A DNA stretch of 64,000 nucleotides from SLNP01 sp964568875. GTDB taxonomy: Bacteria > Bacteroidota > Bacteroidia > Bacteroidales > VadinHA17. Shown piece after piece: positions 15,261 through 22,803 of the stretch. The stretch covers positions 1 to 64,000 of the forward strand of contig CAZMSH010000017.1 of assembly GCA_964568875.1 (NCBI GenBank), in the 5' to 3' direction. The position numbers and the translations under genes were made by a program. The notes under the pieces are model-generated. The model was given only the letters and a program-made list of their open reading frames with translations. It was not told the origin of the DNA and ran no database searches. The number at the start of each line of letters is the position of its first letter. Positions within the stretch are counted from its first letter, which is position 1.

Positions 15261-17360
15261 ATGAGAAGTTATATCAGAATTGCAGCGGCTCTTGTAATTG
15301 TAATGGCAGGAGTGACATTAAAGAGCTACACACAGTTCCCTTCATGGCATCAGTACACAATCCTCTCCTCATCGAATACGGCTGACCTGATAATAGGAGA
15401 AGCCTCAGGAGAGAGGGCGTTTCAGCACATAGTCGAAATGGCCGGGTATGCCCGACTGCGTGATATTTCTGAGTTCAGCGGAGATCTCATGGAGACTGAG
15501 TACCTGGTTAAAAGACTTACTGAGTATGGACTGAAGAATGTAAACGTACACAGGCTGGGAACCACAAGATCATGGCAGGGCGTTTCAGCCTCACTCTGGG
15601 AGACATCTCCCTCGACACGAAAGATAGCAGACCTTGTGGAGTCGCCTCTTATGCTGGCATCGGGAAGCGCTGATCTGGATACAGAGGCACCACTGGTTTT
15701 TGCTGACGGAGCATTAATTGCTTCAGGATTTGATAATCTTGATATTCGCGGAAAGATAGTACTTACTGCTGATAGACCGGGGACGGTATTGCCTCGTGCC
15801 CTGAAGGCAGGCGCTGTTGCGGTTATATCATATTATTCCCCGAGACCCCTTGAAAACTCACTTATGATACCCGCCACCTCCGCAGGTGGAAGGGGTTCAG
15901 GCCAGCCGGGTACAGTCTTTATGATATCACCAAGAGAAGGTGAGTACCTTACAAAACGATTGCTGTCAGGAGAAAAAATCGTGATACGGGCAGTTGCAAA
16001 AACTGCAACCGTAGATGCAGAACTGCAGGTCACAAGCTGCCTGATTGAGGGTACCGATCCTGATCCTGAAGAGATAATCATCACTGCACATGTGTTTGAA
16101 GGATATGTCAAGACAGGAGGTAATGACAATATAAGCGGATCGGCTGCAATACTTGAAGCGGCCAGGGTGCTTCACAAACTTATTGAGAGCGGAGCTGTCC
16201 CGCGCCCCTCACGGAGCATAAGATTCCTTTGGGTGCCGGAATTCTCTGGTACAATACCATGGGTTGCAGGTAACAGGGAGATAATCGACCGAAGCCTCTG
16301 CAACATTAATCTTGATATGGTCGGATTGTCGCTGGCTAAATGGCGGAGCTTCTTTGTTCTGCACCGTACTTCATATGGCAACGCCCATTATGTGGGAGAC
16401 GTAATGGAGAACCTTTTCAGGTATACCGGAGAAACCAACAAGGTAAACTCCGTTGTGTCAGGATCGAGGTTTTTCAGGCCTATAATTGCTCCAACAGGAA
16501 CAGATGATCCTTTTTACTACCAGATAGAGAGCGCCAGCGGTGGATCTGATCATATGGTATTCAATGATCTGGGGGTTATGGTTCCCGGTATTATGATTAT
16601 TACCTGGCCCGATCCGTTCTATCATACCTCTGAAGATCTGGCCGACAAATGTGACCCTACGCAGCTCAGGAGAACTGTATTTGTAACGGCAGGAGCTGCT
16701 TATGCCATAGCATCAGCAGGTTCTGAGGAAGCTATGGCTATAGCAGGAGAGGTAGCCGCAAACAGTATCAAACGAATGGCAATAAACTATGCCGTAGCTT
16801 ATGATTTAATTGCCGGTGCAAGCGGGGAGAACCTGGTGCAATTGACAAAACAGGTAGCCGGTAAGATCAGGGGAACAGCCCTGGGGGAGATTATGGTCCT
16901 CAACTCTGTCCGTGAACTAGCTCCTGAAGACAAAGCCCTGGCCTCATCTGTTGATGCACATATTTCAGGCATCAGAAGGATGTCAGAGGAACAGGTAAGG
17001 ATGATTAATGAGGCGGCAGACGGATTTGCGTCTGTAGCAGGAATAAAGCCTGTAGCATTGAAGAGTGATAATGCTGAGAAGGTTGCAGGAGGTATCAGGC
17101 CTGTAATAAAGACCCCTGTCAGGGATCTGGGCTATCGGGCATACCAGGCAATCATTGGCAGGATACCTCAGGAGGAGATGGCGAAATTCAACATCAGGGA
17201 AATTGCTGATCCACAGGAAGCGATAAAACTTGTCAATGGAGAGAATTCAATTCTCGATATCAAGTATATTCTTGACGCCCAATATTCAAGAGAGACTTCA
17301 CTGGCTGCCCTTACAGGTTATTTCAATGCCCTGAAACAGGCCGGCATTGTCTCCTTCTAA
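15261..17360 (+). CDS. M28-family-like zinc peptidase, exported
   Basis: A 699-residue secreted hydrolase of the M28 (aminopeptidase Y/S) type. The chosen ATG at 15261 gives a proper signal peptide (MRSYIRIAAALVIVMAG); the open frame extends 31 codons upstream without one. A PA-like insert (about 130-240) precedes the catalytic part. Metal-ligand candidates are His in ITAHVFEG, Asp in GGNDNISG, Glu in WVPEFSG, Asp in NLDMVG and His in FYHTSED. The usual H-x-D first motif reads HVF and the usual Glu-Glu pair is Pro-Glu, as in the DUF4910-like branch. Activity is likely but specificity unknown. Confidence 0.82.
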   Translation: MRSYIRIAAALVIVMAGVTLKSYTQFPSWHQYTILSSSNTADLIIGEASGERAFQHIVEMAGYARLRDISEFSGDLMETEYLVKRLTEYGLKNVNVHRLGTTRSWQGVSASLWETSPSTRKIADLVESPLMLASGSADLDTEAPLVFADGALIASGFDNLDIRGKIVLTADRPGTVLPRALKAGAVAVISYYSPRPLENSLMIPATSAGGRGSGQPGTVFMISPREGEYLTKRLLSGEKIVIRAVAKTATVDAELQVTSCLIEGTDPDPEEIIITAHVFEGYVKTGGNDNISGSAAILEAARVLHKLIESGAVPRPSRSIRFLWVPEFSGTIPWVAGNREIIDRSLCNINLDMVGLSLAKWRSFFVLHRTSYGNAHYVGDVMENLFRYTGETNKVNSVVSGSRFFRPIIAPTGTDDPFYYQIESASGGSDHMVFNDLGVMVPGIMIITWPDPFYHTSEDLADKCDPTQLRRTVFVTAGAAYAIASAGSEEAMAIAGEVAANSIKRMAINYAVAYDLIAGASGENLVQLTKQVAGKIRGTALGEIMVLNSVRELAPEDKALASSVDAHISGIRRMSEEQVRMINEAADGFASVAGIKPVALKSDNAEKVAGGIRPVIKTPVRDLGYRAYQAIIGRIPQEEMAKFNIREIADPQEAIKLVNGENSILDIKYILDAQYSRETSLAALTGYFNALKQAGIVSF

Positions 17361-17396
17361 GTTCTGTGCCCTGCCGAAGAGAAGTTTGTGAGAGCT

Positions 17397-17440
17397 TGTG
17401 CATGTGCATGTGCATGTGTGTGTGTGCGTGTGTGCGTGTA
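17397..17440. repeat. 44-bp perfect alternating purine-pyrimidine tract
   Basis: Every base from 17397 to 17440 alternates pyrimidine and purine, made of TG, CA and CG steps. Such tracts can adopt left-handed Z-DNA under negative supercoiling. It lies 36 bp after the M28 peptidase stop and about 130 bp before the promoter of the Hdr-like cluster. Confidence 0.85.
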
Positions 17441-17479
17441 ACTGGCAGCCAGTCGTCCTGAAGATACCAAATCATAAAT

Positions 17480-17500
17480 CGTTAACCGTTAACCGTTAAC
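17480..17500. repeat. Three tandem copies of CGTTAAC
   Basis: The heptamer CGTTAAC is repeated three times without interruption; each copy contains the palindrome GTTAAC. It lies about 70 bp upstream of the -7 element of the Hdr-like cluster, so it could be an operator or simple slippage. Confidence 0.7.
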
Positions 17501-17566
17501 CGCCTAAGCATTTCTACCTACAGTTAAATGGGCTTTAATATCGATGCAACTCTCTTCGGTATAGGA

Positions 17567-17597
17567 TAACTTTGATGTTTTGTTGACTATTATCAAC
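17567..17597 (+). promoter_or_regulatory. Promoter region of the Hdr-like cluster
   Basis: TAACTTTG (17567-17574) matches TAnnTTTG, 48 nt before the GTG start. At the expected transcription start lies an inverted repeat, GTTGA (17582-17586) and TCAAC (17593-17597), that could be an operator or a 5' UTR hairpin. No convincing -33 box was seen. Confidence 0.45.
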
Positions 17598-17622
17598 TGT
17601 TAGTCGATAAACAGAAAAACCC

Positions 17623-18369
17623 GTGAAAGATCTTTACACAAGACTGATGAGAGATGTCAGGTTCGAGGAGGGGCTCAAAGCCTGTATGAACTGTGGCGTC
17701 TGCAGCGCGATTTGTCCTGCTGCAGAATTCTATAATTATGATCCCAGGCGGATTGTAGACATTGTTCAGACCAGGGATGATGACGCAATTCTCGAACTGC
17801 TGAAGAGTGAAACCATATGGTATTGCGGACAGTGCATGTCATGCAAAACCAGGTGCCCGCGGGGGAATACTCCCGGTTCGATCATTTCAGCACTACGACA
17901 GCTTTCACAGGAGTTGGGCCTGTTCATATACTCAGAAAAAGGAAGGCAGCAGTTTGCAGTCAAGCGTACGGTCGGAGACAATATCCTGGAATATGGATAT
18001 TGTGTGGCGGCATATGTGGTTCATCCTGATCTTCATCCCGAACAGGGTCCGATGTGGGACCATGCCTTCGAAAATCTTGAGGCTTTCTTTGCCAGGGCTG
18101 GAGGCGAGCTAAACGGTACTGAGGGCCCGATGAGAAAGATAAAGCCCGAGGTGCTTGACGAACTTGACAGAATCTTCAGGGAGACCTGTGGCATGAAGCT
18201 CTTCGATGCAATTGAGGAGGCTTCGGAAAAGAAAGCTGCCGAATTGGGAATGGAATTCAGAAGTAAAGGTATCGACTTTGAATATTTCAGACATGTTTAT
18301 CTGACAGATAACGGCAGGCATATTCATGTGCATGAACACCACGATGCAGACCATGAAGGAGACTGGTAA
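17623..18369 (+). CDS. HdrC-like 4Fe-4S subunit
   Basis: A 248-residue protein with two [4Fe-4S] motifs, C21/C24/C27/C31 and C68/C71/C74/C78, spaced as in HdrC of heterodisulfide reductases. It should pass electrons between the flavin and CCG subunits. The rest is longer than HdrC and ends in a His/Asp-rich tail (HIHVHEHHDADHE) that could bind metal. The start is GTG at 17623; the frame has no better ATG before the first Cys motif. It is the first gene of a five-gene cluster and its end overlaps the next gene. No transmembrane segment or signal is present, so it is cytoplasmic. Confidence 0.88.
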   Translation: MKDLYTRLMRDVRFEEGLKACMNCGVCSAICPAAEFYNYDPRRIVDIVQTRDDDAILELLKSETIWYCGQCMSCKTRCPRGNTPGSIISALRQLSQELGLFIYSEKGRQQFAVKRTVGDNILEYGYCVAAYVVHPDLHPEQGPMWDHAFENLEAFFARAGGELNGTEGPMRKIKPEVLDELDRIFRETCGMKLFDAIEEASEKKAAELGMEFRSKGIDFEYFRHVYLTDNGRHIHVHEHHDADHEGDW

Positions 18370-19411
18370 GAAGAGGATATGGGCAGATTATCAGAAAGAT
18401 ATTCCTGATGATCACTATTTTTTTGTGAGAAGCTGTATCAGGCAGACCTTTTTTCCAGGTTCCGAACAGTTCTTTCTGAACTTTCTCAGGAGTATCGGCA
18501 AGGATATCTACGAGGACCCTGAGCATACTACCTGTACAGGCATTGGCTATCACGGCGATGTGGTGCCTTTTGATACCATAATGACAGTTGTGGCGAGGCA
18601 TTTTTCACAGGCTACGGCAAAGGGTTACCGTAATATAGCAATCTCATGTGTTACCTCTTTTGGTATCTACTCTGAGATACTTGAAACCTGGAAGCATTTT
18701 CCCGAGACCCTGGAAAAGACCAGGGAGAGCCTGTTCAGGGCTACGGGCCGCGAGTTCGAAGTTCCTGAATACATAGCACATGCAAGTGATATAATTTACA
18801 AATACCGTGATGAGATAGCTGCCCGGATGAAGTATCCGTTGATGGATCAGTATAAGGGGAAACCCCTGCGGATTGTTGAGCACATTGGCTGTCACTATGC
18901 GAAGATGTTTCCGAAGTATGGCTTTGGCGGGGCTGAGTTCCCCCATGTACTGGCAGGAATGATAGAGGCATGGGGAGGTGAGGTGATTGATTATCCCGAG
19001 CGCCGGCATTGCTGTGGCTTTGGGTTCCGCCACTACCTTGTACAGGCGAACAGGGGCTACTCGGTAGCCAACGCAAAAAAGAAGTTTGAATCAATGCAAC
19101 CGTACAAGCCTGACCTGGTAATCGCCAACTGCCCCGGTTGTACCATGTTCATGGACAGGTGGCAATATACCATAAGGGAGATGGAGGGTACAATGTATGG
19201 CGAGGGCGGCTTGACAGGCATCCCGGTGCTGACATATGAGGAGCTTGCCGGGATAGTGCTTGGCAATGATCCGTGGGTGCTGGGCGTTCAGTATCATAAT
19301 GTGCAGAGCGACAGGTTTATGGCGAGGATGGGAATACCTTTCGACAGGGACATGAAGTTCATCTCAAAGGAAGGGGAGAGGCTGTCGGAGCCGGAGGGAC
19401 TGATGGTTTAG
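18353..19411 (+). CDS. HdrB-like CCG-domain subunit
   Basis: A 352-residue member of the HdrB family, whose Cys-rich CCG domains bind non-cubane [4Fe-4S] clusters that reduce disulfides in the characterised enzymes. The C-terminal domain is intact: GCHYAK, RHCCGFGF and NCPGC. The N-terminal domain is degenerate: Cys28, then TTCTG (Thr replacing the first of the Cys pair, Cys61) and SCVTSF (Cys99, with Ser102 in place of the last Cys). I chose the ATG at 18353, overlapping hdrC by 17 nt; in-frame ATGs at 18326 and 18344 are alternatives. It is predicted to be cytoplasmic and to form a complex with the neighbouring products. Confidence 0.85.
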   Translation: MKETGKKRIWADYQKDIPDDHYFFVRSCIRQTFFPGSEQFFLNFLRSIGKDIYEDPEHTTCTGIGYHGDVVPFDTIMTVVARHFSQATAKGYRNIAISCVTSFGIYSEILETWKHFPETLEKTRESLFRATGREFEVPEYIAHASDIIYKYRDEIAARMKYPLMDQYKGKPLRIVEHIGCHYAKMFPKYGFGGAEFPHVLAGMIEAWGGEVIDYPERRHCCGFGFRHYLVQANRGYSVANAKKKFESMQPYKPDLVIANCPGCTMFMDRWQYTIREMEGTMYGEGGLTGIPVLTYEELAGIVLGNDPWVLGVQYHNVQSDRFMARMGIPFDRDMKFISKEGERLSEPEGLMV

Positions 19412-19500
19412 GCGGAGGGTTCAGGGCGGAGAGCGGAGAGGAGAGGGATCAGGGCAGCGGGCAGGAGACTGTTATTGGAGACAATAAATCGATAAAGAAT

Positions 19501-20532
19501 ATGGATAAACATGTGGTGGTAATCGGTGGCGGGGTTGCAGGTCTGGAGTGTGCGGGTCGTCTCGGCCGCATGGGACACAGGGTCACACTCCTTGAAAAGA
19601 AGGAGAGCACAGGAGGTCATGCGGCCCGGTGGTACCAGTTGTTCCCTGACCGCAGGCCGGGCAGTGAGATTGCCGATTATCTGCACAAGCTTGCAAATCA
19701 TCCTAATGTCACGATAATAACCGGATTGGGAGTGGAGAGCTTCTCGCGCAAGGGTGAAGGTTTTCATATTAAAACCGGAGGCGTGGATTTTATAAAAGCT
19801 GACGTCATAGTGGTTGCTACAGGTTTCGATCTTTTCGATGCAGCCAAAAAAGAGGAGTACGGATATGGTATTTACAATAATGTTATTACCTCGGCTGAAC
19901 TCGAGGACATGTTTCGTAAGGGGGAGATACTGACCACTACAGGGGTCGAACCGGAAAGAGTGGGAATTGTACATTGCGTAGGTTCACGTGACGAGAAGAC
20001 AGGCAACTGTCACTGTTCGAAGGTCTGTTGCGTAACTGCTGTCAAGCAGGCAATTGAGATAAGGGAACATTTGCCTGCAACCCAGGTTTTCTGTTTTTAT
20101 ATGGATATGAGGATGTTTGGTCCTTATTATGAAGAGCTTTACCGTGAGTCGCAGGAGAAGTGGAATGTTAATTTCATAAGGGGAAAAGTGTCGGAGGCCA
20201 GTGAGAACATCAATGGAAGACTGGTCGTAAAGGTGGAGGATACTCTGGCAAGCAGGCCTCTTCGCATGGAGCTCGACATGCTTGTGCTGATGTCGGGAAT
20301 GGTGATGTCGAAGTCGGGAGCTGACCTGGCGAAAAGGAGCGGACTTGCAACCGGGAAGAACAGATTTCTGGCTGGTCTTGATCATCATTACGGAACTAAT
20401 AAGAGTGCAATAAAGGGGGTATTCTATGCCGGAGCATGCATCGCGCCCATGAATATTACAGACTCACTTTCGCATGCCCGGGGTGCAGCACTGGAGGTGT
20501 CTGATTACCTGAAAAAAGGAATAGACTCATGA
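19501..20532 (+). CDS. HdrA-like FAD subunit, short form
   Basis: A 343-residue flavoprotein of the HdrA/QmoA type. The FAD-binding motif is VIGGGVAGLECAGRL (about 6-20) with LLEKKESTGGHAA following. The HdrA-specific Cys segment CVGSRDEKTGNCHCSKVCC (about 160-178) should hold a [4Fe-4S] cluster, and the C-terminal GACIAPMNITDSLSHARG closes the FAD site. It lacks the N-terminal insertion and both C-terminal ferredoxin motifs of full HdrA (about 650 residues). The next gene, a small two-cluster protein, may replace that missing part. It starts 89 nt after hdrB, the only real spacer in the cluster, and ends with an ATGA overlap. Confidence 0.88.
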   Translation: MDKHVVVIGGGVAGLECAGRLGRMGHRVTLLEKKESTGGHAARWYQLFPDRRPGSEIADYLHKLANHPNVTIITGLGVESFSRKGEGFHIKTGGVDFIKADVIVVATGFDLFDAAKKEEYGYGIYNNVITSAELEDMFRKGEILTTTGVEPERVGIVHCVGSRDEKTGNCHCSKVCCVTAVKQAIEIREHLPATQVFCFYMDMRMFGPYYEELYRESQEKWNVNFIRGKVSEASENINGRLVVKVEDTLASRPLRMELDMLVLMSGMVMSKSGADLAKRSGLATGKNRFLAGLDHHYGTNKSAIKGVFYAGACIAPMNITDSLSHARGAALEVSDYLKKGIDS

Positions 20533-20873
20533 ACCGTTTCGGATTTACAATAACAAAGGGAAGGCTAATCGATTACGATGCCAATGATCACAGCCTTGCT
20601 GAGATTGTGATGGAACAGGAACCAAGCCTTGCCCTCTGTATCGCCTGTGGATGCTGTGGAGCCACATGCACCGCAGGTGGGCATACCGGTTTCAGCCTGC
20701 GCCGAATAAACCTTTCCCTGAAACGCGGGGAGAATGATACCTTGCGCCAGGAGATTGCCCGCTGCATGCTTTGTGGTAAATGTACAATGCTCTGCCCTAT
20801 GGGGGTAAATACCAGGAACATAATATTAACTGTCCGTAATACTCTAAAGGTACTCGATGGTTATGCGTATTGA
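20529..20873 (+). CDS. Small two-cluster ferredoxin-like (HdrC-type) subunit
   Basis: A 114-residue protein with two [4Fe-4S] motifs: CIACGCCGATC (about 37-47) and CMLCGKCTMLCP (about 79-90). Its spacing and helical surroundings resemble HdrC or the C-terminal ferredoxin part of HdrA. The start overlaps the HdrA-like stop by 4 nt (ATGA) and its end overlaps the next gene by 17 nt, so translation of all three is coupled. It probably wires the flavoprotein to the membrane subunit. Confidence 0.85.
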   Translation: MNRFGFTITKGRLIDYDANDHSLAEIVMEQEPSLALCIACGCCGATCTAGGHTGFSLRRINLSLKRGENDTLRQEIARCMLCGKCTMLCPMGVNTRNIILTVRNTLKVLDGYAY

Positions 20874-22791
20874 ATTATTCATATTACCGTTTAATATCGG
20901 ACTCTGGTTCATACTGGTATACTGCGTAGCACGCTGCATAATCTGGTTTCGTGACCTGTCGCGTCCTGACAAACTAAGGCTGCAGAGAGGTTTCTTCGGA
21001 AGGGCATTCGTGCAGAGTCTTCGTGAAATATTCATGGAGAGCCTCCTGCATAGGAATATTTTCAGGGTAAACCCGGTACTCGGATATATGCACATGAGCC
21101 TTGCCTTCGGCTGGTTCCTGCTTATAGTATTCGGTACAATTGAGGCAGATATATTCGGCGACAGTCACCTCAACCCTCCTCACAAGGCAATCTTTTTCAG
21201 GTTCTACCACCCCGAACCGGCCTCAGGCAGGGTCGAAATCTTCTTTACATTCCTGATGGACCTGATTCTGGCTTTCATTCTCTCCGGCCTCCTGCTGGCA
21301 ATCATCAAGCGGTTCAGGTCAAAAATCGCAGGACTGAAAAAGAGTGCGAGACACACCTTCACAGACAGGGTCGCGCTTGTATCGTTGTGGATGATATTTC
21401 CTTCCAGGCTGCTTGCAGAGAGCTTCACCAGTGCCCAATACGGCAGTGGCGGTTTTCTTACCGGGAACCTAGGGGCCATTCTCGTTGCAATAATGCCGGC
21501 GCAACAAATGGCTATACCCTTCTGGTGGCTATATTCAATTTCGCTGGGCACGTTTTTTATTTTGCTTCCGCGAACAAGGTATCTGCATATTCCCGTGGAA
21601 CTATTCCTGATATTCATGAGAAACTCAGGCATACGTACAGGCGACAGGTCAGGTACTTTTTCCGATGTCGGGATACACAGTTGTTCCTCCTGTGGCATCT
21701 GCCTGAACAGTTGCCAGATGGCACTGTCGGCCGGAGTAACCCATATGCAGCCGCTCTACCTGCATAAGGAAATAAGGGAGAGCCGTGAAATCAACGGGGT
21801 GGCGTTTAACTGCCTTATGTGCGGAAGATGCGAGGAAATATGTCCTGTGGGCCTTGAAACTACAGCAATAAGGATGATACAGCGTCGTGAACCCCTCACC
21901 GGCAACGATATGCTGGGCATCTGGAAAGGGTTCATGAGGCAGGCAGGGGCAACCGGTAATGGGAAAGAAATACCCGCCAACGGATTTACGGACGTGAGCG
22001 GCACCAACGGCACTTCTTTCAGTTACCTGAAAAAGACGCCTGGCCGGAAATCAAAGGTTGCATTTTTTGCAGGCTGCATGACCCACCTTACGCCTTCTGT
22101 AATAAGGGCCATGGAGTCGATATTCAGGGAAGCAGGTATTGACTATACATTTATCGACAGAGAGAAGGGCGTATGCTGTGGAAGACCACTGATGCTGGCA
22201 GGGCAGGAGAAGGAAGCGAGAGAGCTGATAAACCATAACTCATTTTTAATCGGGGAGTCAGAGGCCAGAATACTGGTTACCCCCTGTCCGATCTGCTACA
22301 AAGTCTTCTCGGAAAGCTACTATTCCGGCCTTGAGGTGATGCATCATTCACAGTATATCGACAGCCTGATTACCAGCGGCAGGCTGAGACTGAAATATAC
22401 CGGCAGGAGTGTCGTCTGGCACGACCCCTGTGAACTAGGAAGAGGCTCAGGTGTATATGATGAACCCAGAAACGTACTTAGGCACATTGCGCAACTCTGT
22501 AAATCTCTTGAGGAGAAGGAGATGGGCCTCTGTTGTGGCGGAAGCCTGGGCAATTTTAAGTCGGGGAGGGAAGTGCGGCGCAGAATAACTGAGGATGCAG
22601 CCGCAATACTTGTCTCCTCAGGTGCCTCAACAATAGCAACCGGTTGCCCGCTGTGCAAGAAGACATTCACCCCGGCATCGGAGATACCTGTAAGAGATAT
22701 TGCCGAGCTGGTGACAGACGCGTTCTACACGGTATCTAATGCAAGCTTTGTTGCTGATCTTGAACCAGCTACCATGAATATCGAGAAGTAA
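20857..22791 (+). CDS. Membrane HdrE-HdrD fusion-like Fe-S oxidoreductase
   Basis: A 644-residue protein joining a membrane domain to a catalytic-type FeS domain. Five or so helices (about 7-30, 70-93, 125-150, 170-190, 205-240) form a NarI/HdrE/DsrM-like region, whose His residues (for example in YMHMSLAF) could bind haem b. Then come two [4Fe-4S] motifs, CSSCGICLNSC and CLMCGRCEEICP, and two intact CCG domains: FAGC/VCCGRP/PCPIC and DPC/LCCGGS/GCPLC. HdrE and HdrD are separate proteins in methanogens. It probably links a membrane quinone pool to the cytoplasmic subunits. It starts inside the preceding gene and its stop lies 12 nt from the convergent histidine kinase stop. Confidence 0.88.
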   Translation: MVMRIELFILPFNIGLWFILVYCVARCIIWFRDLSRPDKLRLQRGFFGRAFVQSLREIFMESLLHRNIFRVNPVLGYMHMSLAFGWFLLIVFGTIEADIFGDSHLNPPHKAIFFRFYHPEPASGRVEIFFTFLMDLILAFILSGLLLAIIKRFRSKIAGLKKSARHTFTDRVALVSLWMIFPSRLLAESFTSAQYGSGGFLTGNLGAILVAIMPAQQMAIPFWWLYSISLGTFFILLPRTRYLHIPVELFLIFMRNSGIRTGDRSGTFSDVGIHSCSSCGICLNSCQMALSAGVTHMQPLYLHKEIRESREINGVAFNCLMCGRCEEICPVGLETTAIRMIQRREPLTGNDMLGIWKGFMRQAGATGNGKEIPANGFTDVSGTNGTSFSYLKKTPGRKSKVAFFAGCMTHLTPSVIRAMESIFREAGIDYTFIDREKGVCCGRPLMLAGQEKEARELINHNSFLIGESEARILVTPCPICYKVFSESYYSGLEVMHHSQYIDSLITSGRLRLKYTGRSVVWHDPCELGRGSGVYDEPRNVLRHIAQLCKSLEEKEMGLCCGGSLGNFKSGREVRRRITEDAAAILVSSGASTIATGCPLCKKTFTPASEIPVRDIAELVTDAFYTVSNASFVADLEPATMNIEK

Positions 22792-22803
22792 TTAGTATAG
22801 TTA

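Noticed and set aside
17480..17500. CRISPR array
   Set aside because: Only three contiguous heptamers, no spacers, no cas genes.
17623..22791. Archaeal (methanogen) origin of the Hdr genes
   Set aside because: Base usage and the upstream TAACTTTG promoter match the rest of the window, and Hdr-like genes are common in anaerobic bacteria.
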